Part shown: positions 51,025-59,187 of the stretch, one piece after another | Numbering within the stretch: position 1 is the first letter of the stretch | How the letters are laid out: each line of letters opens with the position of its first letter | Assembly (NCBI RefSeq): GCF_029893585.1 | Contig: NZ_JARXYX010000012.1 | Location: 124,001 to 188,000, forward strand | Reading direction: 5' to 3' | DNA from: Streptomyces sp. LBL | Lineage (GTDB): Bacteria; Actinomycetota; Actinomycetes; Streptomycetales; Streptomycetaceae | Length of the DNA stretch: 64,000 bases | Program-made: the position numbers and the translations under genes | The notes under the pieces: generated by a model | Database searches by the model: none | Told to the model about the DNA's origin: nothing | Seen by the model: only the letters and a program-made list of their open reading frames with translations

Positions 51025-51042
51025 ATGGTGGTTGATACATTC
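51025..51042. promoter_or_regulatory. TGGTT-type motif upstream of the kinase gene
   Basis: ATGGTGGTTGATACATTC differs at one position from 38119-38136, upstream of the RpiR gene. It lies directly ahead of the kinase/GH3 operon and would also face the divergent GH5-like gene. Confidence 0.5.
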
Positions 51043-51051
51043 GCGCAGGAC

Positions 51052-51185
51052 AAGTGCGGCGCGGTACGAGTGCGACGTAGAACAAGTGCGGCGCGGTACG
51101 AGTGCGACGTAGAACAAGTGCGGCGCGGTACGAGTGCGACGCAGGACAAGTGCGGCCCGGTGGCACAAGTGCGGCGCAGGCCCGG
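51052..51185. repeat. 32-bp tandem repeat array in divergent promoter region
   Basis: AAGTGCGGCGCGGTACGAGT begins a 32-bp unit at 51052, 51084, 51116 and 51148, the fourth truncated, and a final partial at 51167. The first two copies are identical. It lies between the divergent kinase and GH5-like genes, ending just before the AGGAGG of the latter. It is not a CRISPR: there are no spacers. Confidence 0.9.
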
Positions 51186-51201
51186 ACACGAGGAGGATCC
51201 C

Positions 51202-52419
51202 ATCCGTACACTCCGCTTCGGCGTCAACTACACGCCCCGCCGCGGCTGGTTCCACTCCTGGCACGACTTCGACCCGGCGCACGCGCGCGAGGATCTGGAG
51301 CAGATAGCCGGGCTGGGCCTCGACCACGTCCGGGTCTTCCACCTCTGGCCGCTCCTCCAGCCGAACCGCACGTTCATCCGCCCGGCCGCCGTGGAGCAGC
51401 TGGCGCACCTCGTCGACCTGGCGGGCGAGGCCGGCCTCGACGTCCTCGTGGACGGCGTGCAGGGTCATCTGTCGAGCTTCGACTTCTACCCGGAGTGGAC
51501 CCGCAGCTGGCACCACCGCAACGTGTTCACGGACCCGGAGGTGATCGAGGCGCAGGCCGAGCTGCTGCGCACCCTCGGGCACGCCCTGGCCGGCCGGCCG
51601 AACCTGCTCGGCCTCCAACTGGGCAACGAGCTCAACAACATGGTCGAGCACAACCCGGTGACGGTGGAGGAGGTCGACCACTACCTCGACACCCTGCTGG
51701 CCGCCGCCCGCGAGAGCCTGCGCCCGGGCCAGCTGGCCACCCACTCCGCGTACGACGCCGCCTGGTACGGCGACGACCACCCCTTCACCCCCGAGGCCTC
51801 GGCCCGCAAGGGCGCTCTGACCACCGTCCACCCGTGGGTGTTCTCCGGCGACTGCGCCCGCCGCTACGGTCCGCGTTCCCCGCAGGTGCTGCACCTCGCC
51901 GAGTACGGCACGGAACTGGCCGTCGCGTACGCCGAGGACCCGGCCCGGCCCGTCTGGGTCCAGGAGACCGGCGCGCCCGAGCCGCACATCCCGGCCGCCG
52001 ACGCACCCGGGTTCGCGCGGGCGACCGTACGCAACGCGGCCGAGTGCACGGCTCTGTGGGGGGTGACCTGGTGGTGTTCCCACGACGTGGACCGCGCGCT
52101 GGCCGACTATCCGGAACTGGAGTACACGCTGGGCCTGTTCGACTCGGCGGGCCGCGCCAAGCCGATCGCGGACGCCCTGGCCGCCACCGTCGCCGACCTG
52201 CGCGCCGCACCGCCCGCGCCCCTCGCCCGCGAGACCGCCCTGGTCCTGGACTGCACCCCGGCCACCCGTTCCGTGTCCGGTCCGGGCGGCGCGTTCTTCG
52301 AGGAGTGGATGCGGCTGCGCACGGAGGGCGGCCGCCCTGCGGTGGTCCTGGCCGGGCGGACGGACGACGTGGAGTACCTGGCGGCGCGCGGGATCAAGGA
52401 GCTCGTACGACTGGCCTGA
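51202..52419 (+). CDS. GH5-like glycoside hydrolase (possible beta-mannosidase), probable ATC start
   Basis: 405 aa if initiated at ATC 51202. A clan-A barrel: TLRFGVNYTPRRGWFHSW at the N-terminus, acid/base Glu143 (LQLGNELNNMVEHNP) and nucleophile Glu255 (PVWVQETGAPEP). I believe the closest group is actinobacterial GH5_18, some members of which cleave Man-beta-1,4-GlcNAc. The frame has a perfect AGGAGG at 51191-51196, five bases before ATC, exactly where relatives begin MRTLRFGVNYTP; no ATG, GTG or TTG lies there. The only in-frame alternative nearby, GTG 51169, has no RBS and lies in the repeat array. No signal peptide. Substrate assignment is inference. Confidence 0.85.
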   Translation: MRTLRFGVNYTPRRGWFHSWHDFDPAHAREDLEQIAGLGLDHVRVFHLWPLLQPNRTFIRPAAVEQLAHLVDLAGEAGLDVLVDGVQGHLSSFDFYPEWTRSWHHRNVFTDPEVIEAQAELLRTLGHALAGRPNLLGLQLGNELNNMVEHNPVTVEEVDHYLDTLLAAARESLRPGQLATHSAYDAAWYGDDHPFTPEASARKGALTTVHPWVFSGDCARRYGPRSPQVLHLAEYGTELAVAYAEDPARPVWVQETGAPEPHIPAADAPGFARATVRNAAECTALWGVTWWCSHDVDRALADYPELEYTLGLFDSAGRAKPIADALAATVADLRAAPPAPLARETALVLDCTPATRSVSGPGGAFFEEWMRLRTEGGRPAVVLAGRTDDVEYLAARGIKELVRLA

Positions 52420-52478
52420 GGGCCTGGCCCGGTCCGCGGTCCGGAGCGGGCCCGGCGAAGCCCGGTACCGTGCCGGAC

Positions 52479-52535
52479 TCCGGACGCCCGGACGCCCGGA
52501 CGCCCGGACTCCGGACTCCGGACTCCGAACTCCCG
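52479..52535. repeat. CGGACGCC / CGGACTC short repeats
   Basis: Three CGGACGCC-type units pass into four CGGACTC-type units between the convergent GH5-like and GH3 genes. Non-coding; possibly a terminator-like GC tract. Confidence 0.7.
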
Positions 52536-52544
52536 GTGGAGCGT

Positions 52545-54026
52545 TCAGGCGCCGGTCAGGATCTCGGCCGTCGCCCGCAGGTTCACCCGCGCCCGTCCGT
52601 ACGAGCACAGGGCGTCGCCGTCCGGCAGTCCGGTGGCCACGGGCACCGCGTCCGGACGCCTGGCCAGCAGGGCGTCCCGAAGGTGCCGCTGCCAGGGGTG
52701 CAGTCCGGCGTCGCAGGTGGCGACGATCAGCGGGGCCCCTTCCGCGAGGCGCGCGATCCCGTCGACGAGGGAGGCCGGATCCGCGGCCTCGCCGGTGACC
52801 GTCGTCCCCGTGGCCGTCGGGTCGACCGCCCGCAGCTCGCTCAGCAGGTCCTCGCCGCCCCAGTTGAGCGCCGGATGCGGCGGCGGGAACAGGTCGACGA
52901 CGTGGGCGCCGCGCACGGGCTCGCCCGTCCCCTGGCCGCGGACGGCGCGGCGCGCGGCCTCCAGCCCGGCTCCCGCGTCCCACGCGGCGACGGCGGGCGC
53001 GGGGGCCGCGTACCGCGCGGCGAGCCGCCGCACCCGACCCGCGGCCTCCATCAGGCGCTCCTCGGTCAGCAGCCGGGACTGCAGCGCGTCGAGCACCGTG
53101 TCCCGGCAGGACAGGGTGACCTCCAGATCCGGTACGGCGACGATGACCTGGTCCGCTCCGGCGGCGAGCGCGATCCGCGCCCCGGCGGCCTCGCCGTACC
53201 GGTCGGCTATCGCCTTCATCTCCAGGGCGTCGGTGACCAGCACCCCGTCGAAGCCGAGGTCGGTCCGCAGCAGGTCGCCCAGGATGCGGCGGCTGAGGGT
53301 GGCCGGCCGGTCGGCGTCGAGCGCCGGGAACACGACATGGGCGCTCATCAGCATCGGTACGCCCGCGGCGACGGCGGCCCGGAAGGGGGCCAGGTCGAGT
53401 TCCTCGTACGGGCGCGGGTCGACGGCCAGTTCGTGGTGGCTGTCGGTGAGGGTGCCGCCGTGCCCGGGGAAGTGCTTGGCGCAGGAGGCGATGCCGCGGG
53501 CCTCGGTGGCGTCGATCCAGGCCCGCACATGGCGGGAGACCAACTCGGGGTCGGTGCCGAAGGCGCGGGTGCGCACGATCGGGTTGTCCGGCTGATGCTG
53601 GATGTCGGCGACGGGGGCGTAGGAGGCGGTGATGCCGAGCCCGGCCAGGTGCCCGGCGAGCGCGTCGGCGCAGCGGGCGGTCAGCGTGGGGTCGTCGACG
53701 ACGCCGAGGGCGTAGGAGCCGGGGACGTCCGGTGCGCCCGCGCCGACCAGGTGGCCGATGCCGCCGCCCTCGTTGTCGATCCCCACCAGCAGGTCGGGGC
53801 GCAGGGCCCGCAGGGTGTCGGTGAGCCGGCGCACCTGCTCGGCGTCCCGCACGTTCCGGGTGAACAGGATGACCCCGCCCAGACCGCGGTCGACCAGCCG
53901 CTTCAGGGTGTCGGGGACCACGGAGGTCCCCTCGAACCCGGCGACGAGACAGCGGTGCGCGGCCTCGTCGAGGTCGACGGGAGGAGCGGCACCGAGGGTC
54001 TGCTCGAAGAGGGTCATTTCGCACAT
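52545..54026 (-). CDS. GH3 NagZ-like beta-N-acetylglucosaminidase
   Basis: 493 aa. The NagZ-specific catalytic loop is present: CAKHFPGHGGTLTDSHHEL with Asp195/His197 acting as general acid/base dyad; nucleophile Asp266 (VLVTDALEMKAIADRYG). An additional C-terminal domain of about 160 residues follows the barrel, as in actinobacterial family members. No signal peptide, so it should release terminal GlcNAc from imported oligosaccharide (or recycled muropeptide) in the cytoplasm. Two ATGs (54026 and 54017) are possible; neither has a strong RBS. An operator-like palindrome lies just upstream. Confidence 0.9.
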   Translation of the reverse strand: MCEMTLFEQTLGAAPPVDLDEAAHRCLVAGFEGTSVVPDTLKRLVDRGLGGVILFTRNVRDAEQVRRLTDTLRALRPDLLVGIDNEGGGIGHLVGAGAPDVPGSYALGVVDDPTLTARCADALAGHLAGLGITASYAPVADIQHQPDNPIVRTRAFGTDPELVSRHVRAWIDATEARGIASCAKHFPGHGGTLTDSHHELAVDPRPYEELDLAPFRAAVAAGVPMLMSAHVVFPALDADRPATLSRRILGDLLRTDLGFDGVLVTDALEMKAIADRYGEAAGARIALAAGADQVIVAVPDLEVTLSCRDTVLDALQSRLLTEERLMEAAGRVRRLAARYAAPAPAVAAWDAGAGLEAARRAVRGQGTGEPVRGAHVVDLFPPPHPALNWGGEDLLSELRAVDPTATGTTVTGEAADPASLVDGIARLAEGAPLIVATCDAGLHPWQRHLRDALLARRPDAVPVATGLPDGDALCSYGRARVNLRATAEILTGA

Positions 54027-54031
54027 TCTTC

Positions 54032-54046
54032 TGGCTTGTTCAGCCG
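54032..54046. promoter_or_regulatory. Operator-like palindrome upstream of NagZ-like gene
   Basis: TGGCTTGTTCAGCCG has 5-bp arms and a 5-bp centre like TGGTTATTTGAACCA at 44351-44365. It is 6 bp ahead of the start codon, a position suited to repression. Confidence 0.45.
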
Positions 54047-54230
54047 GAAGTCAACAGCTCGACGATTCGTTTATTCAGGAGACGGGCCCGGAAGCCCGCC
54101 GGTACGGCCGCCGTCGCGGCGGCTCGGACAGGCCCGCATCGCCGCGCCGCCCCCGGGGACGACTCGGACACATGACCTCCCCATGCGCCACCGGGGGCAT
54201 TCCCGGCCCGCGCGTCTATTCTGAGGACGC

Positions 54231-56669
54231 ATGGAGGGGGCTTCGGGTACGGGTGCGCCAGGGGGACCGCCGGACACCGACGGGTCGCCGCTGTCGTCCG
54301 GGTCGCCGCTGTCGTCCGGGTCGCCGCTGTCGTCCGGGTCGCCGCTGTCGTCCGGGTCGTCGCTGTCGTCCGGGTCGTTCGGGCCGTTCGTCGTCGCTCC
54401 CGCGACCTATCTGCGGGCCGCGCAGGTGCGGCTCCCGGAGGAGAGTCCCGACCCGGGCCTGCTGCCCACGATCACCCTGCTGGAGCGCGCGGCGTCGCGC
54501 GGTGCCGACCCGGGCGGGCTGCCGCTGCCGCCGGACGAGCTCCTGGCCGGGCAGTACCGGCTGATCCGCCCGCTCGGCTACGGCTGGATGGGCGAGGTCT
54601 ACCTGGCGCTCGACACCAACGTCGACGACCGCGAGGTCGCCATCAAGATCCTCCACCCGGACCAGGCAGTGGCCGCCGCGGGCGCCCTGGTCCGGGAGCG
54701 GCGGGCGCTGGTCGACCTGAGCCACGGAGACATCATCCGCGTCTTCAACTACGGCCGTCATCCCGAGGTCGGCGACTTCCTCGTGCTGCAGTACGTGGAC
54801 GGGCTCACCCTGGAGGAGGTACGGGCCCGGGCCCAGATGAACCCGGACGAGTTCGGCGGCAGCCGCTTCCACGAGTTCGTGCTGGCGTACGGAGTGCGCA
54901 TCCTCGCCGCTCTCGGGTACCTGGACCGGCTCGGCAAGGTCTACGGCGACCTGAAACCGGACAACGTCATGCACGACGGCACCACGACGAAGATCGTCGA
55001 CGTGGGCAGCGTCCGCGCGGCCGGCCGTCCCGGCCTCACCACGGACGGGTTCCGGGCCCCGACCGTCGGCCCGCACGGCCAATCCACCCGCCGGGACGAC
55101 CTGTTCAGCCTCGGCGAGACCCTGCGCCGGCTGAGCGGCCTCGGCCAGTCACCGAAGGACCTGGCGGACCTGGGTTCCCTGGACACCCTCGACCAGCCGA
55201 CCGGAACAGACACCGCCCCGGAACTCTCTCGTACGACGGCCCCCCCGCCGCAGGGCCTCGGTCTCCTCTCGCTCGCCCGCGTCCTGCACCGCGCGACCCG
55301 CGGCGAGGGCGCCGAGCGCTTCGCCACCGCACGCGAGATGGAGGAGCAACTGCGCGGCGTCTTCAGGGAGTTGCGTTCCCTCCGCACCGGTATGGAGACT
55401 TTCGAGCCGTCGCCGCTGTTCCTCCAGTCGCCGTACGCCCTCGACGGTGAGCTCGGCTCCGCCCCACCCCTGACCCGCTGGGCCGCGCCGGACGCGCCGG
55501 TGGCCTACGCACCGCCGTCGCCCGCCGAGGTCGCGCAACGACTGCCCGTCCCCCGGCCCGACCCGCACGACGCCCGCCACGCCGAGGTGAGCCGGCTCGC
55601 CGACGCCGCTCCGGAGGCGCTGCTCCAGCACACCGCGGACTGGCCGGAGTCCCCCGAGGTCCATCTGCTGCGCTGCCGCGTACGGTTGCGGGTGCCCGGC
55701 GGCCGGACCGAGGGCGTGGAACGGGAGTTGAGGTCCGCCGAGGCGCTGATCGGCCCCGAGCGCGCCCCGTACGACTGGCGGCTGGAGTGGCACCGCGGGC
55801 TGCTCGCGCTCGGCCGCGGCCACGTGGACACCGCACGGCGGCACTTCGACCGGGTGTACGCGGCGATCCCGGGTGAGTACGCGCCCAAGCTCGCGCTCGG
55901 CTACTGCGCCGAACGCCTCGGCCGCTGGCAGGAGGCAGGGACCTTCTACGAGGCGGTCCGGCTGCGCAACCCGTCCCTGGGCAGCGCCGCGTTCGGCGCG
56001 GTGCGGGCCCGCCTCGCCCTGGGCGGCGAACACGCGCGGGACGAAACCGTACGGGTGCTGGACGCCGTACCGCAGCACTCACGGCATCGAACTGCCGCCC
56101 GCACGGCCGCCGTTCGGGTCGGAGTCGAGCATGTGCGGACCGCCGGGCGCCCCGCGGAGGCGGCCGAGCGGCTGAGCGAGGTGCTGGAGCGGCTGACCCG
56201 GCTCTTCCACGCGCACGGGCTGACGGACGAGGAGGCCAGGGTCCGGATGACGGCGGAGGTGTGGGAGGCCGTACGGGGTGCGCTCGCCCGGGGTCTCCTC
56301 GACGCGCCGGGCCTGGCCGCACTGGCCGCGGGCGCAGGCAGGCGGCTCGGTCTGCCGTCCGACGAACCGGGGCTGCGCAGGGAGCTGTCCCGCCGCTACG
56401 TCGCCCTCGCGCACCAGGCCGCCCGGTCCGCGGCCCCCGAGGACGCGGCCGTCGCCGAGATCCTGCTCGACCGTGCCTACGAGGTACGCCCGCTCGCCTT
56501 CCGACACCACAGGGACAGCCCATGGCTCGGAACGAGACTCACCACCTGGCTCCGGACGATCGCCCACCCACCGTCGCCGAGCGACCGCGCCAGGGCGGTC
56601 CTGCCGCCGGGCGACAGTGCCGGGACGGTCCTGCCGCCAGGCGACCGCGCGGGGAGGGTCCGCGAGTGA
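54231..56669 (+). CDS. PknG-like serine/threonine protein kinase with TPR domain
   Basis: 812 aa from ATG 54231 with GAGGA upstream. Residues 18-48 are a GSPLSS repeat. The kinase domain (about 105-385) has Gly loop PLGYGWMGEVYLALD, Lys139 (VAIKILHP), catalytic Asp240 in YGDLKPDNVM and metal-binding Asp257 in DVGS. YxD and DxG variants replace HRD and DFG, exactly as in mycobacterial PknG (YND, DLG). The C-terminal half (about 435-790) is helical TPR-like. The N-terminal rubredoxin domain of mycobacterial PknG is absent: there are no Cys pairs. Start of an operon with the GlnX-like and binding-protein genes. PknG phosphorylates FHA regulators of 2-oxoglutarate metabolism in relatives. Confidence 0.88.
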   Translation: MEGASGTGAPGGPPDTDGSPLSSGSPLSSGSPLSSGSPLSSGSSLSSGSFGPFVVAPATYLRAAQVRLPEESPDPGLLPTITLLERAASRGADPGGLPLPPDELLAGQYRLIRPLGYGWMGEVYLALDTNVDDREVAIKILHPDQAVAAAGALVRERRALVDLSHGDIIRVFNYGRHPEVGDFLVLQYVDGLTLEEVRARAQMNPDEFGGSRFHEFVLAYGVRILAALGYLDRLGKVYGDLKPDNVMHDGTTTKIVDVGSVRAAGRPGLTTDGFRAPTVGPHGQSTRRDDLFSLGETLRRLSGLGQSPKDLADLGSLDTLDQPTGTDTAPELSRTTAPPPQGLGLLSLARVLHRATRGEGAERFATAREMEEQLRGVFRELRSLRTGMETFEPSPLFLQSPYALDGELGSAPPLTRWAAPDAPVAYAPPSPAEVAQRLPVPRPDPHDARHAEVSRLADAAPEALLQHTADWPESPEVHLLRCRVRLRVPGGRTEGVERELRSAEALIGPERAPYDWRLEWHRGLLALGRGHVDTARRHFDRVYAAIPGEYAPKLALGYCAERLGRWQEAGTFYEAVRLRNPSLGSAAFGAVRARLALGGEHARDETVRVLDAVPQHSRHRTAARTAAVRVGVEHVRTAGRPAEAAERLSEVLERLTRLFHAHGLTDEEARVRMTAEVWEAVRGALARGLLDAPGLAALAAGAGRRLGLPSDEPGLRRELSRRYVALAHQAARSAAPEDAAVAEILLDRAYEVRPLAFRHHRDSPWLGTRLTTWLRTIAHPPSPSDRARAVLPPGDSAGTVLPPGDRAGRVRE
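54282..54380. repeat. 18-bp in-frame tandem repeat in kinase N-terminus
   Basis: GGGTCGCCGCTGTCGTCC is repeated five times from 54282, the fifth with one change, and trails off. It encodes GSPLSS hexapeptides: a flexible Ser-rich leader that could itself be phosphorylated. Identity of the copies implies recent expansion. Confidence 0.9.
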
Positions 56670-57907
56670 CCCGGATCGGACGGCCGCGGCAACCGGAGGC
56701 CGGCCCCTCGCCCGCCTTACGCCTGCCGCGCAGCGCCCGGGCCTCGGGCGCGGGGGCCCGGGCCCGGGCGCTGCGCGCGGTCGCCGTCGAACTCGCCCGC
56801 CGCGTGCGGCGTTACGCATGGCCGACGGCGGCCGGCACCCCCAACCGCGTCTTCCTGCGCGATCGGCTGGTCGCACTGCCGCTGCTCGCCGTCGTGGGGT
56901 TCGGCGCGTTCGGCTGGGCCTACGCCGGCGTCCGGGACGACTCGGTGTACCTACGGGACCGGCTGGCGCCCGCTCTGGTCGGGCTCGCGGACGCCAGGGC
57001 CTCGCTGTTCATCGCCCAGGGCGAGGCCGAGGAGAACCTGGCCGAGGGCCGGGCGGCGGAGATCGGCGGGCTCAGCGAGCGCTACCGGACCCGGGTCGCG
57101 CGGGCCACGCAGAGCCTGAACCAGGTCACCCGCAGCGGGGCGCTGACCGTGGCCGAGGAGCAGGAGCTGCGGGTGGTGTCCGCGCTGGTCGTGGACTACA
57201 CGGGCTGGATCGGCCGGGCCCAGGCGCACGCCAGGGACCCGCTCCTGCGGAAGGCCGAGCTGACGTACGCGCGCAGCATGCTCTGCTCGGCCCCGGTCGC
57301 CGCGCCGGAGAGCGGCGGCCGATACCCGTCGTGCCCGCCGTCGACCGGCTCGGGGGCGACCGCGATCGTGGACCGGGTCTCCGGTCTGGAACGGCAGCTG
57401 CGGGAACGGCTCGCCGAGCGGGCGGGCTGGGGCTCGGGCGTGCTCGCCGCGGCCGTGGTCTGCGGGCTCGCCCTGGCGCTGTTCGCCGTCGGCCTCGGGC
57501 GGACCGTGGTCTTCCTGCGCCGCCGCTTCCGGATCCGGCTCAGCCTCCCGCTGGCGGCGGCCGCCCTCCCGCTGCTCGCCGTCCCGCTGCTCACGGCCGA
57601 CGCGCTGCTCGCGCAGCACGCGCAGCGGGAGACCCTCCCCCTGGCGGACACGCTCGCCGAGGCCACCTCGCCCGAGACGGAGACGGTCGCCGAGGAACAC
57701 CCCTTCGGCGCCCCCGTCCCCCAGGCCGTCGAGACGCTGACCGGCCGCATCGACGGCTCTCTCGCCGCCGGGCGGCTCCCCTTCCTGGACGGGACCGCCC
57801 CGTTCGTGTTCCCGGTCGGCCTGGCCGCCGCCGGCCTGATCGGCGGCGCCCTGCACGCATACCGCCGGGAGTACCTCGTGGTGACCCGACGGGGAGCCGC
57901 CGCATGA
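56666..57907 (+). CDS. GlnX-like integral membrane protein
   Basis: 413 aa from GTG 56666 (GTGA overlap). A basic cytoplasmic leader (about 60 residues) is followed by a TM (about 72-92), a long helical extracellular region with Cys residues (SMLCSAPV, RYPSCPPS), then TMs at about 250-272, 288-312 and 385-402, the last pair enclosing a second extracellular segment. The plan (TM, helical sensor region, TMs) and position beside a PknG gene match GlnX, which transmits binding-protein occupancy across the membrane to PknG. Sequence identity to mycobacterial GlnX cannot be judged here. Confidence 0.72.
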   Translation: MTRIGRPRQPEAGPSPALRLPRSARASGAGARARALRAVAVELARRVRRYAWPTAAGTPNRVFLRDRLVALPLLAVVGFGAFGWAYAGVRDDSVYLRDRLAPALVGLADARASLFIAQGEAEENLAEGRAAEIGGLSERYRTRVARATQSLNQVTRSGALTVAEEQELRVVSALVVDYTGWIGRAQAHARDPLLRKAELTYARSMLCSAPVAAPESGGRYPSCPPSTGSGATAIVDRVSGLERQLRERLAERAGWGSGVLAAAVVCGLALALFAVGLGRTVVFLRRRFRIRLSLPLAAAALPLLAVPLLTADALLAQHAQRETLPLADTLAEATSPETETVAEEHPFGAPVPQAVETLTGRIDGSLAAGRLPFLDGTAPFVFPVGLAAAGLIGGALHAYRREYLVVTRRGAAA

Positions 57908-59187
57908 GTCGAGTCCCGCGGCGGCTGCTGCGCACCCTCCTCACGGCGGCCTGTCTGCTCGCCCTCGCCCCCGGCTGCGGTACGTCCGCCCCCGCGCCCC
58001 TCGTCGTGCTGGGCCCGTGGACCGGTGCGGAGGGCGACGCCTTCGAAGCGGCCCTGGAGCGGCTCGACGACGGGACGGGACGGACGTACACCTACGAGGG
58101 CACCAGCTCGCTCCGCGAGACGCTCGTCTCGCAGTTGGAGGCCGGCGACCCGCCGGACGTGGCGATCCTCAACAGCATGGGCGAACTCACCGAGTACGCC
58201 CGCCGCGGCCGGCTCAGGCCCCTCGCCGAGGAGACGGCCGAGCGCGCGTCCCCGCCGTGGGCGCAGACCCTGCTCGTGGACGGCAGGCGCCGTACGTACT
58301 GGGTGCCGCTGAAAGTCGACCTGAAGAGCCTGGTGTGGAGCCGGAAGGGCGCCTCGGACGACGATCCGGCCTGGTGCGTGGGCCTGGCCTCGCAGGCCAC
58401 CTCGGGCTGGCCCGGCACCGACTGGATCGAGGACATCCTGCTCCACCAGGCCGGCCCGGCGCTGTACACGGAGTGGGCCACGAGCCGGCTCAGCTGGCGC
58501 GATCCGGCCGTCCACCGGGCCTGGACGACCTGGTCCCGGCTGCTCGGCAAGCGCTCCCCCGCGTCGGTCGAACGCTCCCTCACCACGTCGTACGAGGGCA
58601 CCGCGGGCCCCCACGGCCGCCCCCGCGGCCTGCTCGGCTCCCCCGGTCCCGCCTGCACGCACGAGCACCAGAGCGCCTTCATCCGATACGTCTACGCGGG
58701 CACCGGCATCGGCGTGGAACCGTCGGCCCCCTTCCTGGAGGGGCGGGCCGAGTACCGCGGCGCCTACGAGGTGTCCGGCGACATGGCCGCCGTCTTCAGT
58801 GACGACCCGGCCGCCCAGGAACTGGTGGAGCGGCTGTCGAACCCGCACGGGCGGGCCCTCTGGCGGGCGAAGGCGGACCCGGCGGTGCGCCCGCTGTTCC
58901 CGAGCAGCACGGGGCCCACGCCCACGAACCCCACCGAGCGGACGATCGACACCCTGCTCACCTCGGGCGCCCGCACCCTCTGCTTCGACGCCTCGGACGC
59001 CATGCCGCCCGAACTGCGGGACGCCTTCCACCGCGCGGTCCTCGAGTTCTTCCGGGACCCCGCCGAGCAGCATCTCGACTCGCTGCTGCGGCAGTTGGAG
59101 ACGGTACGCGCCCAGGTGACCGATCAGTCCCCCGCCGACCGCTCGTTCCGGCCACCGGAGGACCTGTGCGCGAGCCCGGGCGGGTGA
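57904..59187 (+). CDS. Binding lipoprotein of the PknG/GlnX module (family-1 type)
   Basis: 427 aa. Lipobox LALAPGC (Cys25) then an extracellular solute-binding fold: LVVLGPWTGAEGDAFEAALERLDD, GDPPDVAILNSMGELTEYARRGRLRPL, WVPLKVDLKSLVWSRKG, and two or three Cys that may be disulfide-linked (PAWCVGL, PACTHEH, TLCFDA). This resembles family-1 sugar-type binding proteins more than the amino-acid-type GlnH of mycobacteria. No permease follows, so it is probably a sensor subunit. ATGA overlap with the GlnX-like gene. Its 3' end overlaps the convergent regulator gene by 64 bp. Confidence 0.85.
   Translation: MSRVPRRLLRTLLTAACLLALAPGCGTSAPAPLVVLGPWTGAEGDAFEAALERLDDGTGRTYTYEGTSSLRETLVSQLEAGDPPDVAILNSMGELTEYARRGRLRPLAEETAERASPPWAQTLLVDGRRRTYWVPLKVDLKSLVWSRKGASDDDPAWCVGLASQATSGWPGTDWIEDILLHQAGPALYTEWATSRLSWRDPAVHRAWTTWSRLLGKRSPASVERSLTTSYEGTAGPHGRPRGLLGSPGPACTHEHQSAFIRYVYAGTGIGVEPSAPFLEGRAEYRGAYEVSGDMAAVFSDDPAAQELVERLSNPHGRALWRAKADPAVRPLFPSSTGPTPTNPTERTIDTLLTSGARTLCFDASDAMPPELRDAFHRAVLEFFRDPAEQHLDSLLRQLETVRAQVTDQSPADRSFRPPEDLCASPGG

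Noticed and set aside
51052..51185. Possible CRISPR array
   Set aside because: The 32-bp units are directly adjacent with no unique spacers, and no cas gene is present.
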